Assembly (NCBI RefSeq): GCF_019400745.1 | Contig: NZ_WJIB01000009.1 | Coordinates: 248,001-312,000, forward strand | DNA length: 64,000 bases | Direction of reading: 5' to 3' | Source of the DNA: Cohnella sp. CFH 77786 | GTDB lineage: Bacteria; Bacillota; Bacilli; Paenibacillales; Paenibacillaceae | Shown: piece by piece, positions 40,577 to 48,210 of the stretch | How the letters are laid out: each line of letters begins with the position of its first letter | Position numbering within the stretch: the stretch's first letter is position 1 | Position numbers and translations under genes: made by a program | Notes under the pieces: generated by a model | What the model was told of the DNA's origin: nothing | What the model saw: the letters and a program-made list of their open reading frames with translations, nothing else | The model's database searches: none

Positions 40577-41302
40577 TTAGGCCGCCATCCGGGCGGTCGG
40601 ATGAGCGGAAGGCCGCGGATCCGTTTGACGGATGCGAAGCAGGCGCCCTTGCGCGATTCCGACGGCCGATACCGGGTGCAGCACATCCTGCTGCGCCAAT
40701 TCCGCCAGTCTCGCGATATCTCCGTTCCGGTAAGCGGCAGCCAGCGCACGGAGAAAGATCTTCAAATCTTCGTCCTTCGGCTCGGGAAGCCATCCGTTCC
40801 GCAAATCTTCTTTGACGGCGTTCAGGGCCAGCCGCGCCCGGCGGAGCGCGGCTTTCGCCGCCCCTTCCGTCGTGCGGAGCATACCGGCCGTTTCGGCATT
40901 CGAATATCCGAATACGTCCCGCAGCAGGAATACGGTCCGCTGAAGGGGAGACAAATGCTTCACCAAAGCGGCAAAGGCGCTTTCGAGTTCAAAGGCGCCG
41001 CCGTCCGCCTCCGCCGATTCGGGCCTGACCAGCCGCAGCAGCTGGGACAGGGCCTTTTTTCTGCGCGTTTGGTCGATCCACGTATTTTTCGCGATTCGCA
41101 GCATGAACGCTTCGGCATTCCGGTGTCCGGTGCCTTGCAGCGTCCCGAGCGCCTTGACCCAAGTGTCTTGAACCAAGTCTTCCGCATCCCAGCGCGAGCC
41201 CGTGAGGGACAGGCAGTACCTCGCGAGCGACGCGTGCAGCCGGGACCAGCCGGGGCTTCCCGTTTCGGTCGTATTTCTCTCCGTTGACGCAGATCCGATC
41301 AT
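40577..41302 (-). CDS. ECF-like RNA polymerase sigma factor with C-terminal extension
   Basis: The product has 241 residues from ATG 41302 (AAGGAG 9 bases upstream); the frame is open further upstream without a ribosome site. Region 2 has DAEDLVQDTWVKAL and LRIAKNTWIDQTRRKK. Region 4 has LSPLQRTVFLLRDVFGYSN followed by GAAKAALRRARLAL. An additional ~55 residues follow, with a segment near DEDLKIFLRALAAAYRNGD as in SnoaL-tailed SigJ-type ECF factors, but short. No anti-sigma gene is adjacent. It is convergent with the sugar operon (22 bp apart) and divergent from clpP. Confidence 0.82.
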   Translation of the reverse strand: MIGSASTERNTTETGSPGWSRLHASLARYCLSLTGSRWDAEDLVQDTWVKALGTLQGTGHRNAEAFMLRIAKNTWIDQTRRKKALSQLLRLVRPESAEADGGAFELESAFAALVKHLSPLQRTVFLLRDVFGYSNAETAGMLRTTEGAAKAALRRARLALNAVKEDLRNGWLPEPKDEDLKIFLRALAAAYRNGDIARLAELAQQDVLHPVSAVGIAQGRLLRIRQTDPRPSAHPTARMAA

Positions 41303-41376
41303 TCCGGCACACTCCTTGCCTGTAGTCGATGACGGCGAAGCCGTTATCCGTACTTGAGTAAACGAATCGGGCGCTC

Positions 41377-41462
41377 CGAAAGATACGCGGCGACGAAAAA
41401 AACGAGCAGCCCGATTTTCGGTCCGCGTGAACCCATTATACCTCGAGGCCCCGTATCTTTCG
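41377..41462. promoter_or_regulatory. Long-range 11-bp inverted repeat between sigma factor and clpP
   Basis: CGAAAGATACG at 41377-41387 and CGTATCTTTCG at 41452-41462 are exact inverted copies separated by 64 bases in the divergent control region. They could be two half-promoters read by the same sigma factor in opposite directions or a paired operator. Confidence 0.4.
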
Positions 41463-41523
41463 ACGGCTCCGGATCGTTTACAAAGCGCAAGAATCCAAAT
41501 CAAGCAAAACGGAGGCGTGCAGC

Positions 41524-42105
41524 ATGAACGTAATTCCTTATGTGGTTGAACAGTCGAATCGGGGGGAACGATCCTACGACATTTATTCCCGCCTGCTGAA
41601 GGACCGGATCATCTTCGTTGGGTCGGAAATCGACGACCCATTGGCCAACAGCGTCGTGGCGCAGCTGCTGTTCCTGGCGGCGGAAGATCCGGACAAGGAA
41701 ATCCATATGTACATTAACAGTCCGGGCGGATCCACCACGGCGGGTTTCGCGATTTACGACACGATGCAATTCATCAAACCGCCCGTTCACACCATCTGCA
41801 CGGGGTTCGCCGCTTCTTTCGGGTCTCTGCTTCTGGTTGCCGGGGAGAAGGGGAAACGGTTCGCGCTCCCCAACAGCGAAATCATGATCCACCAGCCGAG
41901 CGGAGGCGCCCGGGGACAGGCCAGCGATATCGCGATCAGCGCCAAGCGGATTCTACAGCTTCGGGAAAGGATCAACAACATTTATGCCGAACGGACCGGC
42001 CGGCCGCTGGAGAGAATCGAGCAGGACATGGATCGGGATTACTTCATGTCCGCCCAGGAAGCGTTGGAATACGGGATCATCGACCAAGTGATCACGAAGC
42101 TGTAA
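41524..42105 (+). CDS. clpP: ATP-dependent Clp protease proteolytic subunit, ClpP paralogue
   Basis: The product has 193 residues with the full catalytic triad S98 (GFAASFGS), H123 (MIHQP) and D172 (MDRDYFMSA). The [21 protein letters not shown]-terminus and the INSPGGS turn are standard. The active-site loop reads [11 protein letters not shown] rather than the usual GMAASMGAFLL, so this is probably a second ClpP beside the housekeeping copy, as in many Paenibacillaceae. It is a single-gene unit with its own terminator, within the spore-surface region; a specialised role in sporulation is possible but only inferred from location. Confidence 0.93.
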   Translation: MNVIPYVVEQSNRGERSYDIYSRLLKDRIIFVGSEIDDPLANSVVAQLLFLAAEDPDKEIHMYINSPGGSTTAGFAIYDTMQFIKPPVHTICTGFAASFGSLLLVAGEKGKRFALPNSEIMIHQPSGGARGQASDIAISAKRILQLRERINNIYAERTGRPLERIEQDMDRDYFMSAQEALEYGIIDQVITKL

Positions 42106-42110
42106 TGCAT

Positions 42111-42160
42111 GACGGAACGGGGTTGCGGAAGAAAGGATGCCTCACTCCGTTCCGTCTTTT
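42111..42160 (+). terminator. Terminator of clpP
   Basis: A perfect 10-bp stem GACGGAACGG/CCGTTCCGTC is followed by TTTT, 5 bases after the stop. Confidence 0.85.
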
Positions 42161-42203
42161 CACGGCCAACGCAGCCTTCCTGAACTTTATCCTCCAATCC
42201 GGG

Positions 42204-43586
42204 TCAAGGAAGCCCGAACCCTCTCGGAATCCGGCAGAACAACTCCGCCGGCAGAGGAACGGCGTCGAGGGCGCCCAATCCGTACCTGCGCAGCGCGCCT
42301 TCATCCGGAACCGCCCGCAGCCTCTGGCCCTCCCCGTAATACAAACCCCCGTCGGGTCCCCGATAAAGCCGGTAGTCGATCAGCTCGTGCTCCTCCCATA
42401 CGTTACCCGTAACCGGCCATCCTAGAACAATGGAGACGATTTGCGGATAAGTCAGGGAAACCGCCTCGTCCCATCGGTATCCCAGCGCGGAGAAAGCGGC
42501 TTCGCTGCCGATCGGATACCGGATTCCGCGGGAAATGAGGTGCATGCCCCCGGCCGGATCCCGTGCCAAGTAGACATCCGGATAGCCGTGCGGAAAAACG
42601 TTGGCGTTCAGCGGGACCCCGTCGGGAAGATGCCGCAAGGACGACAAGGGCACGGAAGCGATCCTCTCCGGCGGCACCTTCAGCCGCAGAAGCGTATCCA
42701 GGGAAGCGACGGGGCGTTTGCTTCCGTTTTCGATCCGGTATACCCCTCCATTCTGAACCCTTGCATACCATCCGTTCGGGATCTCCTGCGCGGCAGGCAT
42801 ATGATGGGGGTGAGCATGGGCGTGCCTTCCGGGCAGAAACGGGAGCTCCGCAAAGAAAAGGCGTTCGGGATTAAACCCCCATTTCCGGAGGAACAACCGC
42901 CGGTTTACGCCGCCAATGGCATGAATGTCAAGGGCATTGGCCGCGAAGCTTCGGCTCCCTTCGTGATACACGAACGTATCCCCGGCGATACGCAAGGCGA
43001 AGCCGGCTTTCAGGGCCTGATAGCCGAAGTCGATATCCTCGAAGCCGCCGATTCCGTAAGCTTCATCCAGTCCGCCCAGCGAGTTCCAGACCGTCCGCCG
43101 AACGAGCATGCAAAAACCGCTGATCGCGCAGGCTTCCTGCCATTTGGAGGGTTGGCGGCGATTAAACGACTCGCTGAACCGATGGATGTCGTCCTCGCTC
43201 GGGAACGCCGCTTCCACGAGCTGCATCCGAAGCACCTGGTTGGACTTCGGTCCGACGATGCCGACGCGATCGTCATCGCGCATGGCCGCCAGCAGCTGGG
43301 ACAGCCAGCGCCAGGAGACGACGGTATCGTTATTGAGCAGCAGAATCTGTTCCCCGGCCGCGACGGCGGCACCTTGGTTGCAAGCGGCGGCGAATCCCCG
43401 GTTGTCGCCGTTGGCGATCAGCCTGATATCCGTCTGCCCGGACAGCCAGGCCACGGTTCCGTCGGTGGAGCCGTTATCGACCGCGATGATTTCATATGGG
43501 GCGTCCGTATAGAGTCGGATGCTGTGCAAGCACCTCTGGGTTAAGGCCAGATTGTTCAGCGTCACGATCACGATGCTGGTCAGCAC
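42204..43586 (-). CDS. Glycosyltransferase family 2 with three C-terminal YxIENGxxRPV-type repeats
   Basis: The product has 460 residues from GTG 43586, overlapping the upstream gene by 7 bp. Residues 1-265 are a GT2 core: SIVIVTLNNLALTQRCL, AVDNGSTDGTVAW, LLLNNDTVVSWRWL and GGFEDIDFGYQAL. From about 285 come three diverged units, the first VYRIENGSKRPV, then MHLISRGIRYPIGSEAAFS and LYYGEGQRLRAVPDEGAL, each followed by a hydrophobic segment with conserved Val-Ser/Leu. The unit is shared with transferases at 23291 and 35110. It is last of a three-gene transferase operon. Confidence 0.85.
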   Translation of the reverse strand: MLTSIVIVTLNNLALTQRCLHSIRLYTDAPYEIIAVDNGSTDGTVAWLSGQTDIRLIANGDNRGFAAACNQGAAVAAGEQILLLNNDTVVSWRWLSQLLAAMRDDDRVGIVGPKSNQVLRMQLVEAAFPSEDDIHRFSESFNRRQPSKWQEACAISGFCMLVRRTVWNSLGGLDEAYGIGGFEDIDFGYQALKAGFALRIAGDTFVYHEGSRSFAANALDIHAIGGVNRRLFLRKWGFNPERLFFAELPFLPGRHAHAHPHHMPAAQEIPNGWYARVQNGGVYRIENGSKRPVASLDTLLRLKVPPERIASVPLSSLRHLPDGVPLNANVFPHGYPDVYLARDPAGGMHLISRGIRYPIGSEAAFSALGYRWDEAVSLTYPQIVSIVLGWPVTGNVWEEHELIDYRLYRGPDGGLYYGEGQRLRAVPDEGALRRYGLGALDAVPLPAELFCRIPRGFGLP

Positions 43587-44662
43587 GGGCCGACACCCAG
43601 CGCCTGCAGCATTTGCGAGAAGTTCCCTGCGTACCGTTCCATGGACAATTCCGTCCGGATCCGCGCCATCCCTTGCCGGATCAGTCTTTCCCTTAACGAA
43701 GGCTGCCCGATCAGCCGCAGCACCTGTCTCGCCCCCGCGCCGATATCCCCGTGGCGAAAGTATAACCCGGTTGCTTCATCCACGACCGCCGAGCGGACGC
43801 CTTCCGAGTCCGTCGTGACGACCGGACACCGGCAGCTGATCGCTTCCGCGGCCGCGTACGAACCGCTTTCCGCCCTGGAAGTGATGAGCAGAACGCCGCC
43901 GGAATCCCCCACTCTCGACAGGTAGTCGGGCATCAGCCGGTTCGGGATATCGTGGTAATGCGTGATTCGGTATTGCAGGTCGAGCCGGCGGGCCAACAGC
44001 TGGAGCTGCTCCGGCTCTCCGGGTCTGGCGATGGCGGGGTCGGTGAACATCCAGAGATGGACATTCGGCACCGATTTGGCGGTCTCCGCCCCGACCTTCA
44101 GAAAATCGCGCCAGTTTTTGTTCGGCTCCAGCCTCCCCATCCAGGCCAGCACCGGGCGGTCCGGGTTCCGGTCAGACGGCCAATAGCCGAACGAATCGGG
44201 ATCGAACGGATTATAGAACGAGAAATGGGGCTTGTGCGGATACAGATCCCGCATAATGTCCCCGATATGCGCGGTCATCGGATACAGCAAGGCATCCGCA
44301 TAGGCGTCCAAATACGGCTTGGCCTCATGCATGATCCTCCTCGCCTCTTCCGGCGGTCCGAAACCCTGATTTTCGAAAATGATCTTACCGGCGTATCCCA
44401 GACTGCGCAGCATGGGCAACTGGAGGAAGAACGACGTCATCACGACCGCGTCATATCGGTGGACCTGAAGGATCCGTCCGATCTCCCCGGGGTCCGATGA
44501 ATAGAAGACGGGAATGTCCGGCTCGATGTCGCCCGATCCGCTGCCGGTTTGGAAATAGAGCAGATGACCCTCGATCCCGCGGCTTCTCAAAGCGCGCACC
44601 CGAAGGCGGTTGAGCGTGTTCATGCCTCCGCTTGGAAGGATAAAAATAAACAGAACCTTCAA
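43580..44662 (-). CDS. Glycosyltransferase family 4
   Basis: The product has 360 residues if it starts at TTG 44662, which has AGGGAGG 10 bases upstream; ATG 44686 overlaps the upstream stop but has no ribosome site. It is a GT-B enzyme: LPSGGMNTLNRLRVRAL at the start, PVLAWMGRLEPNKNWRDFL for the C-terminal Rossmann domain, and ITSRAESGSYAAAEAISCRCPVV as the EX7E-like donor site. It sits between two GT2 genes in one minus-strand operon and should add one sugar of the surface glycan. The GT4 at 35110 is only distantly similar. Confidence 0.85.
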   Translation of the reverse strand: MKVLFIFILPSGGMNTLNRLRVRALRSRGIEGHLLYFQTGSGSGDIEPDIPVFYSSDPGEIGRILQVHRYDAVVMTSFFLQLPMLRSLGYAGKIIFENQGFGPPEEARRIMHEAKPYLDAYADALLYPMTAHIGDIMRDLYPHKPHFSFYNPFDPDSFGYWPSDRNPDRPVLAWMGRLEPNKNWRDFLKVGAETAKSVPNVHLWMFTDPAIARPGEPEQLQLLARRLDLQYRITHYHDIPNRLMPDYLSRVGDSGGVLLITSRAESGSYAAAEAISCRCPVVTTDSEGVRSAVVDEATGLYFRHGDIGAGARQVLRLIGQPSLRERLIRQGMARIRTELSMERYAGNFSQMLQALGVGPC

Positions 44663-44682
44663 TTCCGATTGCCTCCCTAGTG

Positions 44683-45414
44683 TCATGTAGATGGCAAGAG
44701 GCTCAGCAAGGCTTTAAGACGCGGAGCATAACGGTCGCGCACCTGTATGAACTCCCTCTCGTTCCGCTCTTTCATTCTCAGCGTTCCCATCCCGTCGTGC
44801 CAGCGGTATAACGTCAACGATTCGTTCAGAAAATGGAAATCAACGCGAGCCAGGAGCACCCGTATCCAATATTCGTAATCCTGCGGGCCTCTCAAGGATT
44901 CGTCAAACCATCCGATGAACGGAGGCAGCTTCCGGTGCATCATGACGGTCGAGCCGTTAACGGGACAGAAGTGCAGAAAACCTTCGATAAACTGGTAGGC
45001 GCTTGGGAATAGGGCCGACCGGTCCTCCGAAACAATATCGTTATCCTCGTTGATGTAATGGTAGTTGGTGCAACAGATCAACGCATCATGGTGCTGCATG
45101 TAGGCCACTTGGGTTTCGATCTTCCGGGGCAACATGATGTCGTCCGAACTGAGCCATGCGATATATTCGCCTTGAGCCGCCCGGATCCCCCGGTTGAGAG
45201 CGCTCGAGGTTCCCCCGTTCGGCTTCCGGACGCAGCGGATTCGGTCCAGGTAAGGTTCGAGTTTCTTCAGATGCCGCTCCGACCCGTCATCCACGACGAC
45301 GATTTCGATATGGGGATAGGTTTGACCGAGGATGCTTTCCAAGCATTGATCGATGAAGGGGCAGTTGTAAAAGGGGACGACGACGCTGACGAGCGGCGAA
45401 TCGGGCAGACTCAT
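44683..45414 (-). CDS. Glycosyltransferase family 2
   Basis: The product has 243 residues from ATG 45414, which has AGGAGGC 5 bases upstream. VSVVVPFYNCPFIDQCL, VVDDGSERHLKKL, ALNRGIRAAQGEYIAWLSSDD (DD-type metal site) and PQDYEYWIRVLLARVDFHF identify a GT-A family 2 enzyme of the EpsE/WaaV kind. LTLYRWHDGMGTLR near the end is the usual C-terminal loop. It is the first gene of the minus-strand transferase operon 45414-42204. Confidence 0.87.
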   Translation of the reverse strand: MSLPDSPLVSVVVPFYNCPFIDQCLESILGQTYPHIEIVVVDDGSERHLKKLEPYLDRIRCVRKPNGGTSSALNRGIRAAQGEYIAWLSSDDIMLPRKIETQVAYMQHHDALICCTNYHYINEDNDIVSEDRSALFPSAYQFIEGFLHFCPVNGSTVMMHRKLPPFIGWFDESLRGPQDYEYWIRVLLARVDFHFLNESLTLYRWHDGMGTLRMKERNEREFIQVRDRYAPRLKALLSLLPST

Positions 45415-45536
45415 AGAACGCCTCCTGTTCCGGGTGGCAGAAAGGACTATCACAATGTACGGGGACAAGACGGCGAGCGTCACGACTCTTGTTCCCCATC
45501 ACGGGCCTGTTTTGCGCGGCCGGGTATGAAAGAACG

Positions 45537-45575
45537 AACGCCGCAAGCCGGCTCCCGAGGCCGGCTTGCGGCGTT
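45537..45575 (-). terminator. Terminator of the three-gene beta-rich protein operon
   Basis: A perfect 16-bp stem AACGCCGCAAGCCGGC/GCCGGCTTGCGGCGTT with a 7-base loop. On the minus strand it is followed by CGTTCTTTC. It is one of the strongest hairpins in the window. Confidence 0.85.
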
Positions 45576-45601
45576 GATCGCGTTTTCGCGCCCGGTTCCG
45601 T

Positions 45602-45988
45602 TTAAATCGGGCCGAGCGCCAAGGCGCTCAGCGTTCGCGTGCTGGCGAAAACCGGGATCCCATCGAATTTCGAAGCCTGGAACGTATAAACGTGGAACCC
45701 GGCCGGGACATTGAAGTCGATCGCCTCCAAAGTCACGGTATAAACTTCCTCGAGGCCCTGAATGGAACTGTATAACACCTGGCCGTCCCGCAAGATTTGG
45801 AGAAAGACTCGCTCAAACGCTCCAGCGAGTTCGACCGTCGCCACGACTTCCACGCGGTTCGGGCTTACGGCGGGCAGAAAGATGCCTACATCCGCCAGAA
45901 AAGTCGGGGATGTACCGACTCCGACCGGGTTGGAACCGCTGAGCGTACTGGGCGCACTGGCCCGGAAATCCAGAACGTTCACTGCCAT
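45602..45988 (-). CDS. Small beta-rich protein, spore-surface type (third of three paralogues)
   Basis: The product has 128 residues from ATG 45988, preceded by GGGAGGTGATTCC. It has no signal peptide. The pattern is all-beta, with alternating hydrophobics and the family landmarks RVFLQILRDGQVLYSSIQG and AIDFNVPAGFHVYTFQA shared with the next two genes. A TNF/C1q-like jelly-roll, as in the BclA C-terminus, or the BxpB/ExsF kind of exosporium protein is my best structural guess. The family is not firmly recognised. Near-perfect ribosome sites suggest abundant structural proteins. Confidence 0.7.
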   Translation of the reverse strand: MAVNVLDFRASAPSTLSGSNPVGVGTSPTFLADVGIFLPAVSPNRVEVVATVELAGAFERVFLQILRDGQVLYSSIQGLEEVYTVTLEAIDFNVPAGFHVYTFQASKFDGIPVFASTRTLSALALGPI

Positions 45989-46022
45989 TGGAATCACCTC
46001 CCGAACATTCTCATCATTCACT

Positions 46023-46430
46023 TTAAGAAGGATTGGTTTGAATAGCCAGTCCGTCGAATTCCCGCGGGCTCAACGTCGTCGTCCCCGCATCGCTCGTCGC
46101 CTGTAGCGAATAAACGTGGAAACCGACCGGCACGTTGAAGTCCAGAGCCTGGAGAACCGTATTATAGTTGCTTTCCGCGCCCGCACCGTCTTGAACGCCT
46201 TGAATCGAGGAGTAAATCGGAAACCCATCCCGCAGAACGCGTAATGTGACATTTCCGATGTCCCCTGTTTGCGTAATGCCTACGTTTGCAATCAAGCGTA
46301 CGATGTTGGGGGTAAGGAATACGTCGAGACCCAGAGTCGCGATAGTGGTGAAGCCGGCTCCGACGACGATCGGATTTCCTCCCTTGACGCTGCTCGGAAC
46401 ACTGACGTTATAGCTGATCACCTGTGCCAT
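46023..46430 (-). CDS. Small beta-rich protein, spore-surface type (second of three paralogues)
   Basis: The product has 135 residues from ATG 46430 with GGGAGGTGAT 7 bases upstream. VTLRVLRDGFPIYSSIQGV and ALDFNVPVGFHVYSLQA are the shared core; an additional Ala/Asn/Glu loop (DGAGAESNYNTV) separates them. The N-terminal part has GFTTIATLGLDVFLTP. It lacks cysteines and signal peptide, as expected for a protein assembled on the spore from the mother-cell cytoplasm. It is a tandem duplicate of its neighbours, with 34 and 40 bp between genes. Confidence 0.7.
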   Translation of the reverse strand: MAQVISYNVSVPSSVKGGNPIVVGAGFTTIATLGLDVFLTPNIVRLIANVGITQTGDIGNVTLRVLRDGFPIYSSIQGVQDGAGAESNYNTVLQALDFNVPVGFHVYSLQATSDAGTTTLSPREFDGLAIQTNPS

Positions 46431-46470
46431 GCCCATCACCTCCCTTATCCTGATATAAGGTTTCAATCCA

Positions 46471-46881
46471 TTACGGAATGGTAATGGCGGTACCGCTGAA
46501 CTCGATGGGTCCTTGCGTGCTGGCCGAACCGCCGGCGATTTGCGCTTGCAGCGAATAAACGTGAAAACCGGCCGGCACGTCGAAATCGATCGCCAACTCC
46601 GAAACGGTGTAATGAACTTCAAAAGTGTTATTTTCTATCCCTTGAACGGTTGTATAAATCGGAAAGCCGTCCCGCAGGATGCGGATGGTCACTTGAACGA
46701 CGAGACTGCCTTGACTGCTCAAACCTATGGTTCCTTTCAATTCAACCAGGTTCGCGGGGCTTGGCAGGTTGATCCCGAAATCCGCCAGGGTGACGAACCC
46801 CGGTGCGACAGGAATGGCTACGTTCGTTCCTCCAAATATACCGGAAGGCACGGAGGCTTGATAGGCGATAATTTGCGCCAT
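46471..46881 (-). CDS. Small beta-rich protein, spore-surface type (first of three paralogues)
   Basis: The product has 136 residues from ATG 46881, preceded by AAAGGAGGTGG. It opens the operon. MAQIIAYQASVPSGIFGG parallels MAQVISYNVSVPSSVKGG of the second copy. The core IRILRDGFPIYTTVQGIE and AIDFDVPAGFHVYSLQA is as in the others. Divergence between copies is considerable, so the duplication is old. A CATATAATG element without -35 hexamer lies 25 bases upstream of the start. Confidence 0.7.
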   Translation of the reverse strand: MAQIIAYQASVPSGIFGGTNVAIPVAPGFVTLADFGINLPSPANLVELKGTIGLSSQGSLVVQVTIRILRDGFPIYTTVQGIENNTFEVHYTVSELAIDFDVPAGFHVYSLQAQIAGGSASTQGPIEFSGTAITIP

Positions 46882-46905
46882 AGAAACCACCTCCTTTCTT
46901 GATAG

Positions 46906-46914
46906 CATTATATG
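46906..46914 (-). promoter_or_regulatory. CATATAATG, possible mother-cell sigma -10 element
   Basis: On the minus strand CATATAATG lies 24 bases before the start codon. It matches CATANNNTA at 5 of 6 fixed positions and contains TATAAT, yet nothing like TTGACA lies 16-18 bases upstream, which favours an alternative sigma factor. Confidence 0.3.
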
Positions 46915-47042
46915 AAGTTGACAGGGTAAGGCTTGGACAATCCGACAACAACACTCGACTTAAAGCCGCATCCCTTCGCAAAGCGAAAATCCCCTCCGCT
47001 TTCCGCGTGAGGGGATCGTATCTTTTGCTTTCCGCGCGCTCT

Positions 47043-48047
47043 TTACCGTTGTTGGGCAGTCCAGCGCAGGACGAGACCGGATTGCGTAAGCCCGGATCCG
47101 AAACCGAAGAGGGCGACGAGATGGCCGGGCTTCAGCTTGCCGTCCCGCACGCCCGCGTCAAGCGCGAGGGGGATGGAGGCGGCCGACGTATTGCCGTTAT
47201 CCACGACGCTTTGCAGAGCCTTCTCCGAAGGGAGCTCCAGCCGTTCGCAGATCGCCTCGATCATGCGCAGATTCGCGCTGTGCGGCACGAACCAATCGAG
47301 GTCCTGCACGCCGCATCCCGCGCTGGCGGTTAGCTCGCTCACCGCGTCCGGAATGGAAGAAACCGCCCATTTGTACACTTCGCGTCCGTTCTGGACGAGT
47401 TTTCCTTCCTTGGGCAATACCTGGCCCTCCCACAGCTTGGACAGCCCGGTGATGTACACCTGGTTTCCGCCGGTCCCTTCCGTAGCCGCGTAAGCGGAGA
47501 GAAAAGCGCCTTCCCCGACTTGTTCGACGAGCACGGCTCCGGCTCCGTCGCCGAATAGCACGCACGTCGTACGGTCCGTATAATCCGTGATTTTGGTGAG
47601 CGTCTCCGCTCCGATCACGAGAATTTTACGGTAAGCGCCGGTAAGAATAAGACCGTTCGCCATCTGGAGTCCCGTCACGAAACCGGCGCAGGCGGCGTTG
47701 ATGTCCACGGCCAAGGCCCGGGCCATTCCGAACGCCCTCTGCACCTGCGAAGCGACGGATGGAAACGGCATATCCGGCGTCGTCGTCGCGACGATGATGC
47801 CGTCCACGTCATCCGCCTGCACCGAATATCGCTGCATAAGGTCGCGGACTGCCGCAATGGCCAGATGGCTGGAAAATTCGTCATCGGCCGCCCGATGCCT
47901 TGTCACGATGCCGGTCCGGCGCACGATCCATTCGTGATTCGTGTCGACGAGCCGCTCCAGTTCGTCGTTCGTGATCGTTCCTTCGGGCACGTGGCTGCCG
48001 ATGGCGGTGATCGCCGCTCGGGATTGTAAAGCGGGAGAGGCATTCAT
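47043..48047 (-). CDS. fabH: 3-oxoacyl-ACP synthase III (KAS III)
   Basis: The product has 334 residues. The triad is C120 (NAACAGF), H256 (PHSANLRM) and N286 (NGNTSAASIP). GAETLTKITDYTDRTTC and GDGAGAVLVE are family hallmarks. It condenses an acyl-CoA primer with malonyl-ACP to start fatty acids. GCGAGG lies 8 bases before the ATG. It is transcribed alone; a FapR-like operator covers its promoter, so it should be repressed when malonyl-CoA is low. It lies next to sporulation genes and may be a second KAS III, since Paenibacillaceae often carry several. Confidence 0.92.
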   Translation of the reverse strand: MNASPALQSRAAITAIGSHVPEGTITNDELERLVDTNHEWIVRRTGIVTRHRAADDEFSSHLAIAAVRDLMQRYSVQADDVDGIIVATTTPDMPFPSVASQVQRAFGMARALAVDINAACAGFVTGLQMANGLILTGAYRKILVIGAETLTKITDYTDRTTCVLFGDGAGAVLVEQVGEGAFLSAYAATEGTGGNQVYITGLSKLWEGQVLPKEGKLVQNGREVYKWAVSSIPDAVSELTASAGCGVQDLDWFVPHSANLRMIEAICERLELPSEKALQSVVDNGNTSAASIPLALDAGVRDGKLKPGHLVALFGFGSGLTQSGLVLRWTAQQR

Positions 48048-48081
48048 CGTATTTCCTCGCTTTCGGATTTAGGATTAGGTA

Positions 48082-48121
48082 TTAGTACCAGGTTCTATAT
48101 TCATTTTCCATCGTACTACAA
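48082..48121 (-). promoter_or_regulatory. fabH promoter with FapR-like operator
   Basis: On the minus strand TTGTAG (48121-48116), a 16-bp spacer and TATAGA (48099-48094) form a promoter. Overlapping the -10 and start, ATAGAACCTGGTACTAA (48098-48082) matches the FapR palindrome TTAGTACCTGGTACTAA, as I recall it, at 15 of 17 positions. Confidence 0.65.
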
Positions 48122-48210
48122 CCATTCCCAATCCGCAAGCGGTATAGCCGTTCGCGGCCGGGAACAGGATAAGGATTGGTGGCAGCCGTCTACTTACGAG
48201 GAGGGATTCG

